Both the position numbers and the translations under genes were made by a program. Of a DNA stretch of 64,000 nucleotides, positions 35,735 to 45,374 are shown piece by piece. Every line of letters starts with the position of its first letter. Within the stretch, counting starts at the first letter, position 1. The stretch lies in assembly GCF_035317345.1 (NCBI RefSeq), contig NZ_JAYKTU010000006.1; one strand, 5' to 3'. This DNA is from Cellvibrio fontiphilus. GTDB lineage: Bacteria > Pseudomonadota > Gammaproteobacteria > Pseudomonadales > Cellvibrionaceae. The notes under the pieces were generated by a model, which was given only the letters and a program-made list of their open reading frames with translations, searched no databases and was not told the origin of the DNA.

Positions 35735-36259
35735 ATGCTGAACATTCTTATTTTCGCGGTAGTGGTCACATCAGCAGTAATTATCAGCGCTCGTTACAAG
35801 AGAATGAGCAGCAAAGAACAGCGCAAAACGCTATGGCGCTTGGGCACAGGGATTTTCCTTGGATTGCTGGTTATTTTGGTAGTAACCGGGCGTATGCATT
35901 GGATAGGCGCTGCCATAGGTGCTCTGCTACCTTTTTTGCGTGCCGGTTTCGGACTGCTAATGCAAGCATTCCCGCTATGGCTCAAACACAAACAGGATCA
36001 GACCCGGAACCAAGGCAATGACCAGACACAACAGCCACCACCAGTCGCAACTGCAGCCATGGATATCAGTGAAGCGCTCGGCATTCTTGGCCTTAACGGA
36101 GATTTAAACAAAGGCGAAATTACCCAAGACATGGTGCAAGACGCACATCGTCGACTGATCCAGAAACTCCACCCGGATCGGGGCGGCAACGATTATCTGG
36201 CCGCCAAAATCAATCAAGCACGCGATATTTTGATTAACAACATCAACGGTAAACCTTAA
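35735..36259 (+). CDS. Membrane-anchored J-domain protein (TIM14-like)
   Basis: A co-chaperone-type protein of 174 residues: membrane helix at about 4-20, a second hydrophobic region at about 35-60, a Gln/Pro-rich linker, then a C-terminal J-like domain with ISEALGILGLNGDLNKGEITQDMVQDAHRRLIQKLHPDRGGNDYLAAKINQARD. The HPD tripeptide that stimulates DnaK is present. It resembles short type III J-proteins. It is convergent with the EAL gene with only 8 bp between stops. Confidence 0.85.
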   Translation: MLNILIFAVVVTSAVIISARYKRMSSKEQRKTLWRLGTGIFLGLLVILVVTGRMHWIGAAIGALLPFLRAGFGLLMQAFPLWLKHKQDQTRNQGNDQTQQPPPVATAAMDISEALGILGLNGDLNKGEITQDMVQDAHRRLIQKLHPDRGGNDYLAAKINQARDILINNINGKP

Positions 36260-36267
36260 CCTCTTTG

Positions 36268-37056
36268 TCACTCATCGCCAAATCGCAATTGATGCACCAG
36301 CCACTGTTCCACGGGTTCTGGCTTACTGTACAAATATCCTTGATGGTTAACCAAAGCCCGCTCATTCAAAAAGTTCGCCTGCGCTTCGGTTTCTACTCCC
36401 TCAGCAACAACACGCAGACGCAAATGTTTTGCCACAGCCAGAATAGTTTCCACCAAAACTGCATCACCGCTGTTTTCCGGTGCGTCCTGCACAAACATTT
36501 TATCAATTTTTAATTCATGGATTGGCAGGCGTTTCAAATAAGACAGAGATGAATACCCCGTGCCAAAATCATCGATAGAAAAATGAATACCTAATGTAGT
36601 TAATTCACTCATTTTGGCGATAGCATCATTCACATTGTCAACCAATAAACCTTCCGTTATTTCCAGCGTAAGTTTTCCCGCATCAACGCCGGTATAGGCA
36701 ATAGTACTTTTGATCCAATTGACAAAATTGCTGTGCCTGAAGTGACGCGGGCTGATATTGATAGCGATACGCAGAGGACGCTCACGCAATGGATCACTTG
36801 CTAACAAGCGGCAGACTTGCTCAAACACCCACTTATCGATATCGGCAATTAAATCCGTGTCTTCAGCAACTGGAATAAACATTACCGGTGGCACCAAGCC
36901 ACGCTGCGGATGCAACCAGCGCACCAAAGCCTCTGCACCGACCAACTTGCCTTTAGCATCAACCTGCGACTGCAGATAAAGCTGCAGCTCACCGCGCGCT
37001 ATACCTTGGCGCAACTCGCGCTCGACCTGAAAGTAATGCTCAGCGTTATTGCGCAT
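36268..37056 (-). CDS. Stand-alone EAL-domain cyclic-di-GMP phosphodiesterase
   Basis: A 262-residue EAL domain. It has the EALVRW signature, INISPRHF, EITEGLLVDN, DDFGTGYSSLSYLKRLPIHELKIDK and AEGVET, so metal and substrate residues seem intact and the enzyme is probably active. The first 25 residues (AEHYFQVERELRQGIARGELQLYLQ) look like the linker that joins GGDEF to EAL in composite proteins, so it may descend from one. It follows cmoM by 12 bp. Confidence 0.92.
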   Translation of the reverse strand: MRNNAEHYFQVERELRQGIARGELQLYLQSQVDAKGKLVGAEALVRWLHPQRGLVPPVMFIPVAEDTDLIADIDKWVFEQVCRLLASDPLRERPLRIAINISPRHFRHSNFVNWIKSTIAYTGVDAGKLTLEITEGLLVDNVNDAIAKMSELTTLGIHFSIDDFGTGYSSLSYLKRLPIHELKIDKMFVQDAPENSGDAVLVETILAVAKHLRLRVVAEGVETEAQANFLNERALVNHQGYLYSKPEPVEQWLVHQLRFGDE

Positions 37057-37068
37057 TTCTGCTTCTTT

Positions 37069-37878
37069 TTATTCTATGGATTTGGCTAACAGATGAATAT
37101 AACGCCCAAGGGAGCGGTATGGCTCCTGTTGTGAAAAAGCCAACTCCATTTGTAACAATTGCTCCGGCGCGCGCGCGCGATGCTCCTCATTAAAAATATA
37201 GTCGTGAAATACCCGAATACCACTGTGGGCTAACACTACCAACGGCAATTCCATGAGCCACTGCATTACCCGGTTGGGGTCAAGGGGGTTGATCGGGGTA
37301 AGGCTTCCTTTGGAGCCGCCGTAACTCTGCTCGATGATTTTTTTAAAGTTGGTACGCAGCAGATTTTTATAAATCAAGGAGTTCAGGTTGTAAAAAGTCA
37401 GGGATAAATAACCACCCGGTTTCATATGTCGCAATAAACATGGCAATAATTCTTTGGGTTCTTGCATCCACTCCATCACCGCGTGGCAAATTACCAAGTC
37501 AAAGGTTAGCTCTGCCAGTGACAAATGTTGGGGCAAGTCCTGCAAGGCGCAGTGAATGAGCTGGACATTTTCCCCCAAGCCGGCCTCGATCACTTGTTGT
37601 TCGGCAAGTTTCAACATCTCAGCCGAAATATCACAAATCACCACCTTATGCCCGGCTTTGGCTAATTGCAGGGAAAATTGTCCCTGGCCACCACCTGCAT
37701 CCAAAATACGCCAGGTGCGGGTTTCGCAACCGAAAGGTACAGCGGGAATATGTTCACTGCAGTCCCGTTCAAGCACCGCCAGACGAATATCGCCCTTCAA
37801 ACCACCGTAAATATTCTTTTTAAAGCGTTTCGCCAAATCATCAAAGTTGCGATCCTGACTGCTGGATTCTTTTGCCAT
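37069..37878 (-). CDS. cmoM: tRNA 5-carboxymethoxyuridine methyltransferase CmoM
   Basis: CmoM methylates the cmo5U34 carboxylate in certain tRNAs with S-adenosylmethionine. The 269-residue class I methyltransferase begins with DRNFDDLAKRFKKNIYGGLKGDIRLAVLERD, the CmoM signature, followed by the SAM motif ILDAGGGQGQFSLQLAKAGH. ATG 37878 has a GGAAAG site. It is divergent from the GIY-YIG gene and probably heads an operon with the EAL gene. Confidence 0.93.
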   Translation of the reverse strand: MAKESSSQDRNFDDLAKRFKKNIYGGLKGDIRLAVLERDCSEHIPAVPFGCETRTWRILDAGGGQGQFSLQLAKAGHKVVICDISAEMLKLAEQQVIEAGLGENVQLIHCALQDLPQHLSLAELTFDLVICHAVMEWMQEPKELLPCLLRHMKPGGYLSLTFYNLNSLIYKNLLRTNFKKIIEQSYGGSKGSLTPINPLDPNRVMQWLMELPLVVLAHSGIRVFHDYIFNEEHRARAPEQLLQMELAFSQQEPYRSLGRYIHLLAKSIE

Positions 37879-37915
37879 ATACTTTCCGTTCACTCAATTA
37901 ATTGGCGCCACACGC

Positions 37916-38284
37916 TTGCACGAGCCAAATCCCGACAATAACTGGTTGGTTTACATGATCCTCACCAGTGACAACCAAGTCTACACTGGAATTACGACTG
38001 ACATGCCCCGCCGCTGGCAGGCCCATTCTTCAGGCCGCGCGGGGGCACGCTATTTTCGTGGCCGCGCACCTGTGCAGCTGTGTTTTTTGGAGGCCGGTCA
38101 CACTCGCTCCAGTGCCAGTAAACGCGAATACGCACTCAAAGCACTAACTGCCAAAGCCAAACGATCCCTGATTAGCCAACAGCAATCTGCCTGTTTATTG
38201 TTAATGGAAAAACTCGGCATAGCACACCTTGCCCAACGGGATAAATCGCCAGTTGCAAGCCAGCCAGGATTGCAGGATGAATAA
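37916..38284 (+). CDS. GIY-YIG nuclease-superfamily protein (YhbQ/UPF0213 type)
   Basis: A 122-residue protein with the GIY-YIG core: VYMILTSDNQVYTGITTDMPRRWQAH, followed by GAGARYFRGRAPVQLCFLEAG and SASKREYALKALTAKAKRSLI. The family is widespread; proposed roles are nucleic-acid cleavage or repair. The start seems to be TTG 37916, because no ATG or GTG precedes the conserved WLVYMIL. The last 8 bases overlap the DTW gene, which starts inside it. Confidence 0.87.
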   Translation: MHEPNPDNNWLVYMILTSDNQVYTGITTDMPRRWQAHSSGRAGARYFRGRAPVQLCFLEAGHTRSSASKREYALKALTAKAKRSLISQQQSACLLLMEKLGIAHLAQRDKSPVASQPGLQDE

Positions 38285-38906
38285 GGCTTCACATTCACGC
38301 ACTTGCTGCAACCATTGCTTGCGCCCCTTGTCCACTTGTCTGTGCCGGTTTATTCAAACTATCGACAATCAGGTGGAGTTAGTACTATTGCAACACCCGG
38401 ATGAATCCACCAATGCAAAAAATACGGCGGGTTTGTTGCATTTAAGTTTAAAAAACAGCCAGCTGTTGGTGGGCGAAAAGTTTACAGATACGCTGTTGCA
38501 GCCCCTGCTCCACGCAGATGGACGACTTCCCCTGTTGCTCTACCCCGCGCTGGCGGACTACCGCTCGCTGGGGATAAGGCCTCCACCGGCCACACCTGAT
38601 CTGGGCAAGATTTACGCGCAACAACTGCGCTTGATTGTGATTGATGCCACCTGGCGCAAGAGCCGAAAAATGCTCTATCTCAACCCGATGTTGCAAGAAT
38701 TGCCGCTGTTGAGCCTGGACAATACACCGCCGTCCATTTACAAAATTCGCAAGGCGCATAGCGAAAATCAGCTTTCAACACTGGAGGCAAGTTGCTACGC
38801 TCTACAACAACTTGAACGGCGCGCTGTTCACTACGAACCGCTACTGCAGGCGATGGTGAATTTTATTGCACAACTCGCGGCCTTTATTCCCCAGCAAAAT
38901 AACTGA
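38277..38906 (+). CDS. DTW-domain tRNA-uridine aminocarboxypropyltransferase (TapT/YfiP-like)
   Basis: DTW enzymes add the acp group to uridine in tRNA (acp3U). The 209-residue protein carries a CxxC zinc-like pair (TCCNHCLRPLSTCLC), LLQHPDEST, and the family motif LIVIDATWRKSRKMLYLNP with the D-T-W-like DATW, then STLEASCYAL. ATG 38277 overlaps the GIY-YIG stop (ATGAATAA). It may be the TapT or TrmQ type. Confidence 0.9.
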   Translation: MNKASHSRTCCNHCLRPLSTCLCRFIQTIDNQVELVLLQHPDESTNAKNTAGLLHLSLKNSQLLVGEKFTDTLLQPLLHADGRLPLLLYPALADYRSLGIRPPPATPDLGKIYAQQLRLIVIDATWRKSRKMLYLNPMLQELPLLSLDNTPPSIYKIRKAHSENQLSTLEASCYALQQLERRAVHYEPLLQAMVNFIAQLAAFIPQQNN

Positions 38907-39000
38907 GCAGCGATAAATACCTGATATTTCTCCAGCGCGTTTTTTATCACGCGAACTGCAAACCTGATTATCCAGAATTTTCCAAGAGAGTTATGACCTT

Positions 39001-41919
39001 ATGAGTTATCCAACGTTTGAATTATTGCGCAGCCAGGATATAGATGCATTGAAGATTCGTGTCGAAGAATATCGCCATAAAGTAACCGGTGCGCAGCACA
39101 TTCATTTGGCGGCTGACAATAATGAAAACGTTTTTCTTGTCGCGCTGCGTACAGTGCCCCATGACTCTACCGGCGTGGCCCACATACTTGAGCACACCGC
39201 ACTGTGCGGGAGCCAAAAATATCCGGTGCGTGATCCTTTTTTTATGATGGTGCGCCGTTCGCTCAATACTTTTATGAATGCCTTCACCAGCTCTGATTGG
39301 ACGGCCTACCCTTTTGCCAGCCAGAACCAGAAAGATTTTAATAATTTGTTAGATGTCTATTTGGATGCAGTGTTTTTTTCGCGTCTGGACGAGCTGGATT
39401 TTGCGCAGGAAGGTCACCGCGTTGAGTTTGCCGAAACCGATAACCCCGATTCGGATCTGGTATTTAAAGGTGTGGTGTTTAATGAAATGAAAGGCGCAAT
39501 GAGCTCCGTCTCTTCGCAGCTCTGGCATACCCTCTGTAAATACCTGTTTCCAACAACAACCTATCACTACAACAGCGGTGGTGAGCCGGAAGATATTCCT
39601 AATTTAACTTATACCCAATTGAAAGAGTTTTATCGCACCCACTATCACCCCAGCAATGCGATTTTCATGACCTATGGCGATATACCGGCGGCCGTGCATC
39701 AAGAGAAATTTGAAACCCGCGCGTTAAGCCAATTTGACGCCTTGGATGAAGTGATCGCTGTGGGCGATGAAAAGCGCTATCACGCACCGATTGCGGTCGA
39801 AGAGGCTTATCCGATTGACGAGAGCGATGCCGATAATCTGGATGAAAAAAATCATCTGGTCCTGGCTTGGCTGCTAGGTAAAACCACCAACCTCGATGAA
39901 TCGCTGGAAGCACAGTTGGTATCCAATATTCTGTTGGATAACAGCGCCTCCCCGCTGCAACAAGCACTGGAAACTACCGAGCTGGGACAAGCGCCCTCGC
40001 CTTTGTGTGGGCTGGATGATTCATCCCGTGAAATGGCGTTTGTCTGCGGCCTGGAAGGTTGCAAACTGGAGGATGTCACTAAAGTGGAAGCGCTGATTTT
40101 GGATACCCTGCGCAAGGTCGCCGAGCAAGGCATACCACAAGAACAAATTGCAGCATCACTTCACCAGTTGGAATTATCCCAGCGCGAGGTGGGGGGTGAT
40201 GGTTATCCCTACGGTTTGCAGCTAATCCTTACCGGACTCACCTCGGCTACCCATCGCGGCGATCCTATCGCCCTGCTGGATGTGGATGCGGCACTGGAAA
40301 ATCTGCGCCGTAAAACCCAGGACCCGGCGTTTATCCAAACGGCGGTGCGCAAATGGTTGCTGGATAACCCGCACCGTGTGCGCCTGACCCTGCGCCCGGA
40401 CGCACACATGGGCGAGCGGATCAAGGCTGCAGAAAGCGCCCGTTTAGCAGCGATGAAAGCCGGGCTGAGCGAGCAACAAAAGCAGGCGATTATCGCGCGT
40501 TCCCATGCCCTGCAGGAGCGCCAACAGCAGCACGACGATGAAAGTATTCTGCCCAAAGTGGATTTGACCGATATTCCCGCTAACCTGCACTACACCGCAG
40601 GCAGCCACGAGCTATTGCATCACTACCCACTGCGCCGTTACGCAGCAGGTACTAACGGCCTTGTCTACCAACAAATCACTTGCAAACTGCCTGCGCTCAC
40701 CGAAGCGCAGATTAAAATCCTGCCTTTCTACTGTATTTGTCTGACTGAGCTGGGCGCGGGCGATAAAGACTACCTGGCTACCCAGCGCTGGCAGGCAGAA
40801 GTGGTTGGTTCCATCAGCGCGTTTAGCAGCATTCGCGGCGCCAGTGATGATGTGCAGGCAATAGATGCCTACCTGACACTCTCTGCCAAAGCATTGAGCC
40901 GTAACAGTGCGGCACTTAACGACTTGATGCAGACCACCTTGTTGGAAGTACGTTTTGACGAGCACAGTCGCATCCGCGAGCTGATCGCCCAAAGCCGTGC
41001 GCGCCGCGAGCAAAGTATTACCGGTAATGGCCACAGCCTTGCCATGACCGCTGCCTGCGCAGGCATGAGCCCGGCCGCCAGGGTATCGCACCAATTAAGC
41101 GGACTTGAGGGAATTGCCGCGATCAAAGCTTTGGATAATTCACTGAACGATGCCCAAGCCCTGGCCGGTTTCGCTGCGCAGCTCAAGGCCATCCACCAAC
41201 TGGTGCTGACCGCTCCCAAGCAATTTTTGATTGTGGGTGAGCAAGAACATCTGGATATCTATCGCGACAACCTGCAGGCGCGCTGGCCAGCGGAAGCCGC
41301 CAACAATGACTTCGCCCACTTCACCCTGCCCCCGGTGAAAGAAACCATTCGCGAGGCTTGGATCACCAATACCCAAGTTAACTTCTGTGCCAAAGCCTAC
41401 CCCACAGTGCCTAGTGATCACCCGGACGCTGCAGCACTTACGGTGCTGGGCGGCTTTCTGCGCAATGGCTTTTTGCATCGCACCATTCGCGAACAGGGTG
41501 GCGCTTACGGTGGTGGTGCGAGTCAGGACAGCAACAGTGCTGCTTTTCGCTTTTACTCCTACCGCGACCCGCGCTTAACAGAAACTCTGGCGGATTTCGA
41601 TGCATCACTGGAATGGCTGCAAACGACCGATCACCCATGGCAGGCGGTGGAAGAAGCCATTCTGGGCGTGATTGGCAGTATTGATAAACCCGGCTCGCCC
41701 GCCGGCGAGGCAAAATCCACCTACCAGGCTGAATTGTTTGGTCGCACCCGCGAAAAACGCGAGCAATTCCGCAACCGGGTATTGGCGGTGACCGCTGAGG
41801 ATTTAAAGCGTGTTGCAGCCACTTATCTGCAAACAGAAAAAGCCAGCATCGCGCTGGTTACCCATGCGGGCCAGAAGGATATTGTTGAACGCCTGGGCCT
41901 TGCTATAAAGACCTGTTAG
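39001..41919 (+). CDS. Presequence-protease-like M16C zinc metallopeptidase
   Basis: A 972-residue pitrilysin-family protease of the PreP/M16C group, which degrades free peptides inside a closed chamber. The inverted zinc motif HxxEH is at residues 61-65 in GVAHILEHTALCGS, followed by NTFMNAFTSSDWTAYPFAS and the second conserved acidic helix DELDFAQEGHRVEF. The C-terminal half has the matching non-catalytic fold with REQGGAYGGGASQDSNSAAF. No signal peptide is seen, so it is cytosolic. It ends 134 bp before the phosphatase gene. Confidence 0.94.
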   Translation: MSYPTFELLRSQDIDALKIRVEEYRHKVTGAQHIHLAADNNENVFLVALRTVPHDSTGVAHILEHTALCGSQKYPVRDPFFMMVRRSLNTFMNAFTSSDWTAYPFASQNQKDFNNLLDVYLDAVFFSRLDELDFAQEGHRVEFAETDNPDSDLVFKGVVFNEMKGAMSSVSSQLWHTLCKYLFPTTTYHYNSGGEPEDIPNLTYTQLKEFYRTHYHPSNAIFMTYGDIPAAVHQEKFETRALSQFDALDEVIAVGDEKRYHAPIAVEEAYPIDESDADNLDEKNHLVLAWLLGKTTNLDESLEAQLVSNILLDNSASPLQQALETTELGQAPSPLCGLDDSSREMAFVCGLEGCKLEDVTKVEALILDTLRKVAEQGIPQEQIAASLHQLELSQREVGGDGYPYGLQLILTGLTSATHRGDPIALLDVDAALENLRRKTQDPAFIQTAVRKWLLDNPHRVRLTLRPDAHMGERIKAAESARLAAMKAGLSEQQKQAIIARSHALQERQQQHDDESILPKVDLTDIPANLHYTAGSHELLHHYPLRRYAAGTNGLVYQQITCKLPALTEAQIKILPFYCICLTELGAGDKDYLATQRWQAEVVGSISAFSSIRGASDDVQAIDAYLTLSAKALSRNSAALNDLMQTTLLEVRFDEHSRIRELIAQSRARREQSITGNGHSLAMTAACAGMSPAARVSHQLSGLEGIAAIKALDNSLNDAQALAGFAAQLKAIHQLVLTAPKQFLIVGEQEHLDIYRDNLQARWPAEAANNDFAHFTLPPVKETIREAWITNTQVNFCAKAYPTVPSDHPDAAALTVLGGFLRNGFLHRTIREQGGAYGGGASQDSNSAAFRFYSYRDPRLTETLADFDASLEWLQTTDHPWQAVEEAILGVIGSIDKPGSPAGEAKSTYQAELFGRTREKREQFRNRVLAVTAEDLKRVAATYLQTEKASIALVTHAGQKDIVERLGLAIKTC

Positions 41920-41947
41920 TGGTGCTGCTGGCGCTGCAATCAAGTGT

Positions 41948-41984
41948 GCCGGGGCGCATAGATTTGCCCCGGCCAGATAGTTTT
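41948..41984 (+). terminator. Likely terminator of the M16C protease gene
   Basis: GCCGGGGC and GCCCCGGC form a perfect 8-bp stem around a 10-base loop, followed after seven bases by TTTT. It lies 29 bp after the stop. Confidence 0.5.
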
Positions 41985-42053
41985 GAAGCATAAAGTCATC
42001 TAGTATTGCCGGATCAATCCGAACAATAACTGGCATGACGCTGACCTCAACCT

Positions 42054-42920
42054 ATGACCACCAAACCGCTTGATTACAGCGCTGCCTCCCACCCGGGACT
42101 CACCCGCAGCAATAACGAAGACTGCTTTCTCAGCAAGCCGGAACAGGGTCTATGGTTGGTCGCCGATGGAATGGGCGGGCACGAAGCCGGCGAAGTCGCC
42201 AGCGCCATAGTGCGCGACACCATCGAACAAAACACTCGCAACAATCCCCAGCTGTCGTTATTGGATGCTATCCAGCAGGCACACCTGAGTATTATTCGCT
42301 CGGCGCGCCAGGGGGTGGGGGCGCCGGGTATGGGGTCAACCGTTGTCGCCTTAAAAAGCCATAAAGATCGCTATCAAATTGCCTGGGTTGGCGACAGCCG
42401 CGCTTACCTTTGGACACCCAACCGCGAAGGCGGACGCCTGGAACAACTGAGCACTGATCACTCCTACGTACAGATGTTGGTGGAGAGCGGTGCAATAAAA
42501 GCCGAGGACGCCGATTTCCACCCGGAAAAAAATATCATTACCCAATGTCTGGGCATGCAGGAATTACCGCTGGTAAAAGTGGATCATCTGGAGAACCAAT
42601 GGCAGGAAAACCAGTGGGTGTTGCTCTGCAGCGATGGATTGACCGATGAGGTCAACGACAAAACCATCGCCCAAATTTTATGTGACTCAACTGATTGCCT
42701 GGCAGCAGTTGATCAATTGATGCATGCCGCACTCACCAACGGCGGGCGCGACAATATCACCCTGCAAATTATTGAATCACCGGTGCGGCCAGCCGAGCCG
42801 CGTAAACACTTAAAAGAATTGATTCCGCAATTGACCGGCAACCTCAAACAGGACAGCTGGATTTTTGGCTTGTCCATCGCCTCGCTGCTGGGGCTGTTGC
42901 TTTATGTTGTGCTGAGCTGA
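42054..42920 (+). CDS. pppA: PP2C-family protein phosphatase (PppA-like)
   Basis: A metal-dependent Ser/Thr phosphatase of 288 residues. The PP2C motifs are SNNEDCF, VADGMGGHEAGEVAS, GSTVVALKSH with the WVGDSRAYL strand, LCSDGLTDEV and GGRDNITLQIIE; all metal-binding aspartates are visible. A single membrane helix at the very C-terminus (WIFGLSIASLLGLLLYVVL) anchors it. It sits immediately upstream of a PpkA-type kinase, the pair that controls type VI secretion in Pseudomonas by Fha phosphorylation. No other type VI genes are in the window. Confidence 0.9.
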   Translation: MTTKPLDYSAASHPGLTRSNNEDCFLSKPEQGLWLVADGMGGHEAGEVASAIVRDTIEQNTRNNPQLSLLDAIQQAHLSIIRSARQGVGAPGMGSTVVALKSHKDRYQIAWVGDSRAYLWTPNREGGRLEQLSTDHSYVQMLVESGAIKAEDADFHPEKNIITQCLGMQELPLVKVDHLENQWQENQWVLLCSDGLTDEVNDKTIAQILCDSTDCLAAVDQLMHAALTNGGRDNITLQIIESPVRPAEPRKHLKELIPQLTGNLKQDSWIFGLSIASLLGLLLYVVLS

Positions 42921-43001
42921 TGCGCTCAGGGGGCACGGATTGTCGAGCCGCGTTTAAACCTTATAACCTTGTTAAAACCTCATAAATAGATACTTGTTGT
43001 T

Positions 43002-45344
43002 ATGGCGCTGCAAATTCCCGGTTACCGGGTAGTTCGAAAAATAAATCAGGGTGGCATGTCCACCGTTTACCTCGCGATTCAAATTAGCGTGGGGCGTGTT
43101 GTCGCCTTGAAGGTGATGAACCCACAACTTAATAATGACCCGGCGTTCAGCGAACGCTTCCAGCGCGAGGCCACCATTGTCGGCCAATTATCCCACCCGA
43201 ATATAGTGGCGATTTACGACATAGGCCGCCATGAAGATTTAAATTACATCGCCATGGATTACCTACCCAACGGCTCGGTACATGACCGCATGTCCACAGG
43301 TCTGACGGGTGAAGAAGTGCTGCGTGTGATTCGCGAAGTAGCCAGCGCGCTGGATCATGCCCACGAAAAAGGCTATGTGCATCGCGATATAAAACCGGAA
43401 AATATTTTATTCCGCACCGACAATTCCGCAGTACTGTCTGACTTTGGGGTTGCGCGGGGAGTATCGGCCAATTCGCGCATGACTCATGTGGGCACTGTTG
43501 TGGGCACACCGCACTACATGAGCCCGGAACAAACCAAAGGCAATAATGTTGATGGCCGCTCGGATTTATACAGCCTGGGCATTGTCTTTTATGAAATGCT
43601 CACCGGCAGCTTGCCCTACCAGGGTGAAGAGGCTGTGACCATTGCGCTTAAACACATCAGCGCCCCTATTCCCAAGCTGCCACTGCAATATCTCGCCTAT
43701 CAAAAAATTCTGGATAAATTGCTCGCCAAAGATCCCGAGCAGCGCTTTCAACGCGGGCGCGATTTAATTCAAGCCATCGATGAGCTGGAAAAAAATTTCC
43801 ATACACCGCTCACCAGTAGCGTGCACCCCACTGACCTTACGGTGATTGCCCTGGCGCGTGCACTGGTCAACGCCACTGTGCATGCCCTGCGCTGGCGCTG
43901 GAATAAATTGCGCGCGTTGCGCTGGAGCCCGGAGCGCGGTTTTTATGCGCGCCCCTCCTCCAAAATTACCGAGATTTTTTTCAACGAGGGCCAATCATCA
44001 ATCCATTCCCAGCGAACCCAAATCGCTACGCGGGTGAATGGTGCTCTGGATGAACAACACGCACATCGCAAAAAACTGGCCCTTGGCCTTTTGTTAGTTG
44101 CTGCCCTGCTCGGCCTTGGTGTTTGGTGGAATAAAGGCTTGCAGGAAATATCGCCCAACTCCGCAGAGACCATTGCAACAAACAGTGCTGCAAACAACAC
44201 CACAAACAACACCAACAACCCGGCACAAATATCCAACACCCAATTTGCCGGTGCTCAGCCAGTAGCAACAGCGGCACCGCCTATGGCTAACGATTCAGAC
44301 GCTGGCAGTAACATGGCCGCGACAGACATGATGAGCGGCAACCTCGCGGTAGAATCCAGCGCAGCGGCCAGCAGTGAACCACTAGTCACCTTTGCGCTGC
44401 GGGTTAAAACTGTTCCCGCTCAAGCGCGGGTGCGGGTGTTAAACATTCCCGAGCGCTACCAACCGGGCATGCAATTACCGCCCGGCTCTTACCACATTGA
44501 AGTGAGTCACCCTGGCTACGATATGCAGCGCAGCTGGGTAGAAATTACCGATCAGGATCTATCGCCGGCGTTCACCCTGACGCAAAGCCTGAAACCGGGT
44601 GAAGCCATGAGCAGTCAATTAGTGGCAGCGATTAAAAGTCAGGGGCCGGAGATGGTGCGTATTCCCACCGGCAGTTTTTTAATGGGACACAAAGACAGCG
44701 TGATAGCTATGCCGGTTCACAAAGTCACCATTAATAAAGCCATCGCCATGAGCAAATATGAAATCACCTTTGATGATTACGATATTTTTGCCCAGGCAAC
44801 TAACCGCGCGCTGCCCAGCGACAACCGCTGGGGGCGCGGCAATCGCCCGGTGATCAATGTGAACTTTGAAGATGCTCGCGCCTACGCCAAGTGGCTGAGT
44901 GAAACCACCGGCAAAAAATACCGCCTGCCAACGGAAGCAGAGTGGGAGTATGTCGCGCGCGCAAATAGCAAAAGCTTATTTTGGTGGGGCGAGGATGTGA
45001 AGGATGCCGCTGGCCGAGCCAATTGTCGCCGTGGTTGCAACAGCAAATTCTCTGGCTTGTTCGGTGCCAAAACTGCACCGGTTGGCAGCTACCCCGCTAA
45101 TGCGTTTGGCATTTACGATACCGCCGGCAACGTAGCCGAGTGGGTGGAGGATTGTTTTGCCGACAACTACAACCTGCACCCTAAAAATGGCCAGGCGCTG
45201 CTGATAAAAAATTGTGATGCGCGCGTGGTGCGCGGCGGTTCTGCCAAAGATAACGCTGACCGTCTAGCAAGCCATATTCGCGATTATCACCATGCGGAGA
45301 TCTTTGACTCCCACTTGGGTTTCCGCGTGGTAATGGATTTATAA
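43002..45344 (+). CDS. ppkA: Membrane Ser/Thr kinase with C-terminal FGE-sulfatase domain (PpkA-like)
   Basis: The 780 residues comprise a cytosolic kinase (about 8-265: GGMSTVYLA, Lys37, HRDIKPEN with Asp129, DFG 147-149), a basic juxtamembrane region, one membrane helix (358-376), a low-complexity Ala/Asn/Ser stretch, a PEGA-type periplasmic domain (about 465-525), and a formylglycine-generating-enzyme-like domain (about 545-778: MVRIPTGSFLMGHKD, YRLPTEAEWEYVAR, GNVAEWVEDCF). This architecture is that of PpkA of type VI secretion threonine-phosphorylation pathways. The FGE domain is expected to be non-catalytic. Confidence 0.93.
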   Translation: MALQIPGYRVVRKINQGGMSTVYLAIQISVGRVVALKVMNPQLNNDPAFSERFQREATIVGQLSHPNIVAIYDIGRHEDLNYIAMDYLPNGSVHDRMSTGLTGEEVLRVIREVASALDHAHEKGYVHRDIKPENILFRTDNSAVLSDFGVARGVSANSRMTHVGTVVGTPHYMSPEQTKGNNVDGRSDLYSLGIVFYEMLTGSLPYQGEEAVTIALKHISAPIPKLPLQYLAYQKILDKLLAKDPEQRFQRGRDLIQAIDELEKNFHTPLTSSVHPTDLTVIALARALVNATVHALRWRWNKLRALRWSPERGFYARPSSKITEIFFNEGQSSIHSQRTQIATRVNGALDEQHAHRKKLALGLLLVAALLGLGVWWNKGLQEISPNSAETIATNSAANNTTNNTNNPAQISNTQFAGAQPVATAAPPMANDSDAGSNMAATDMMSGNLAVESSAAASSEPLVTFALRVKTVPAQARVRVLNIPERYQPGMQLPPGSYHIEVSHPGYDMQRSWVEITDQDLSPAFTLTQSLKPGEAMSSQLVAAIKSQGPEMVRIPTGSFLMGHKDSVIAMPVHKVTINKAIAMSKYEITFDDYDIFAQATNRALPSDNRWGRGNRPVINVNFEDARAYAKWLSETTGKKYRLPTEAEWEYVARANSKSLFWWGEDVKDAAGRANCRRGCNSKFSGLFGAKTAPVGSYPANAFGIYDTAGNVAEWVEDCFADNYNLHPKNGQALLIKNCDARVVRGGSAKDNADRLASHIRDYHHAEIFDSHLGFRVVMDL

Positions 45345-45374
45345 AAAACCACACTTATTCACGCTATGGAAATT

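Noticed and set aside
40612..41219. Leftward frames within the M16C protease gene
   Set aside because: They lie on the opposite strand of a clear 972-residue coding sequence and have no recognisable domain.
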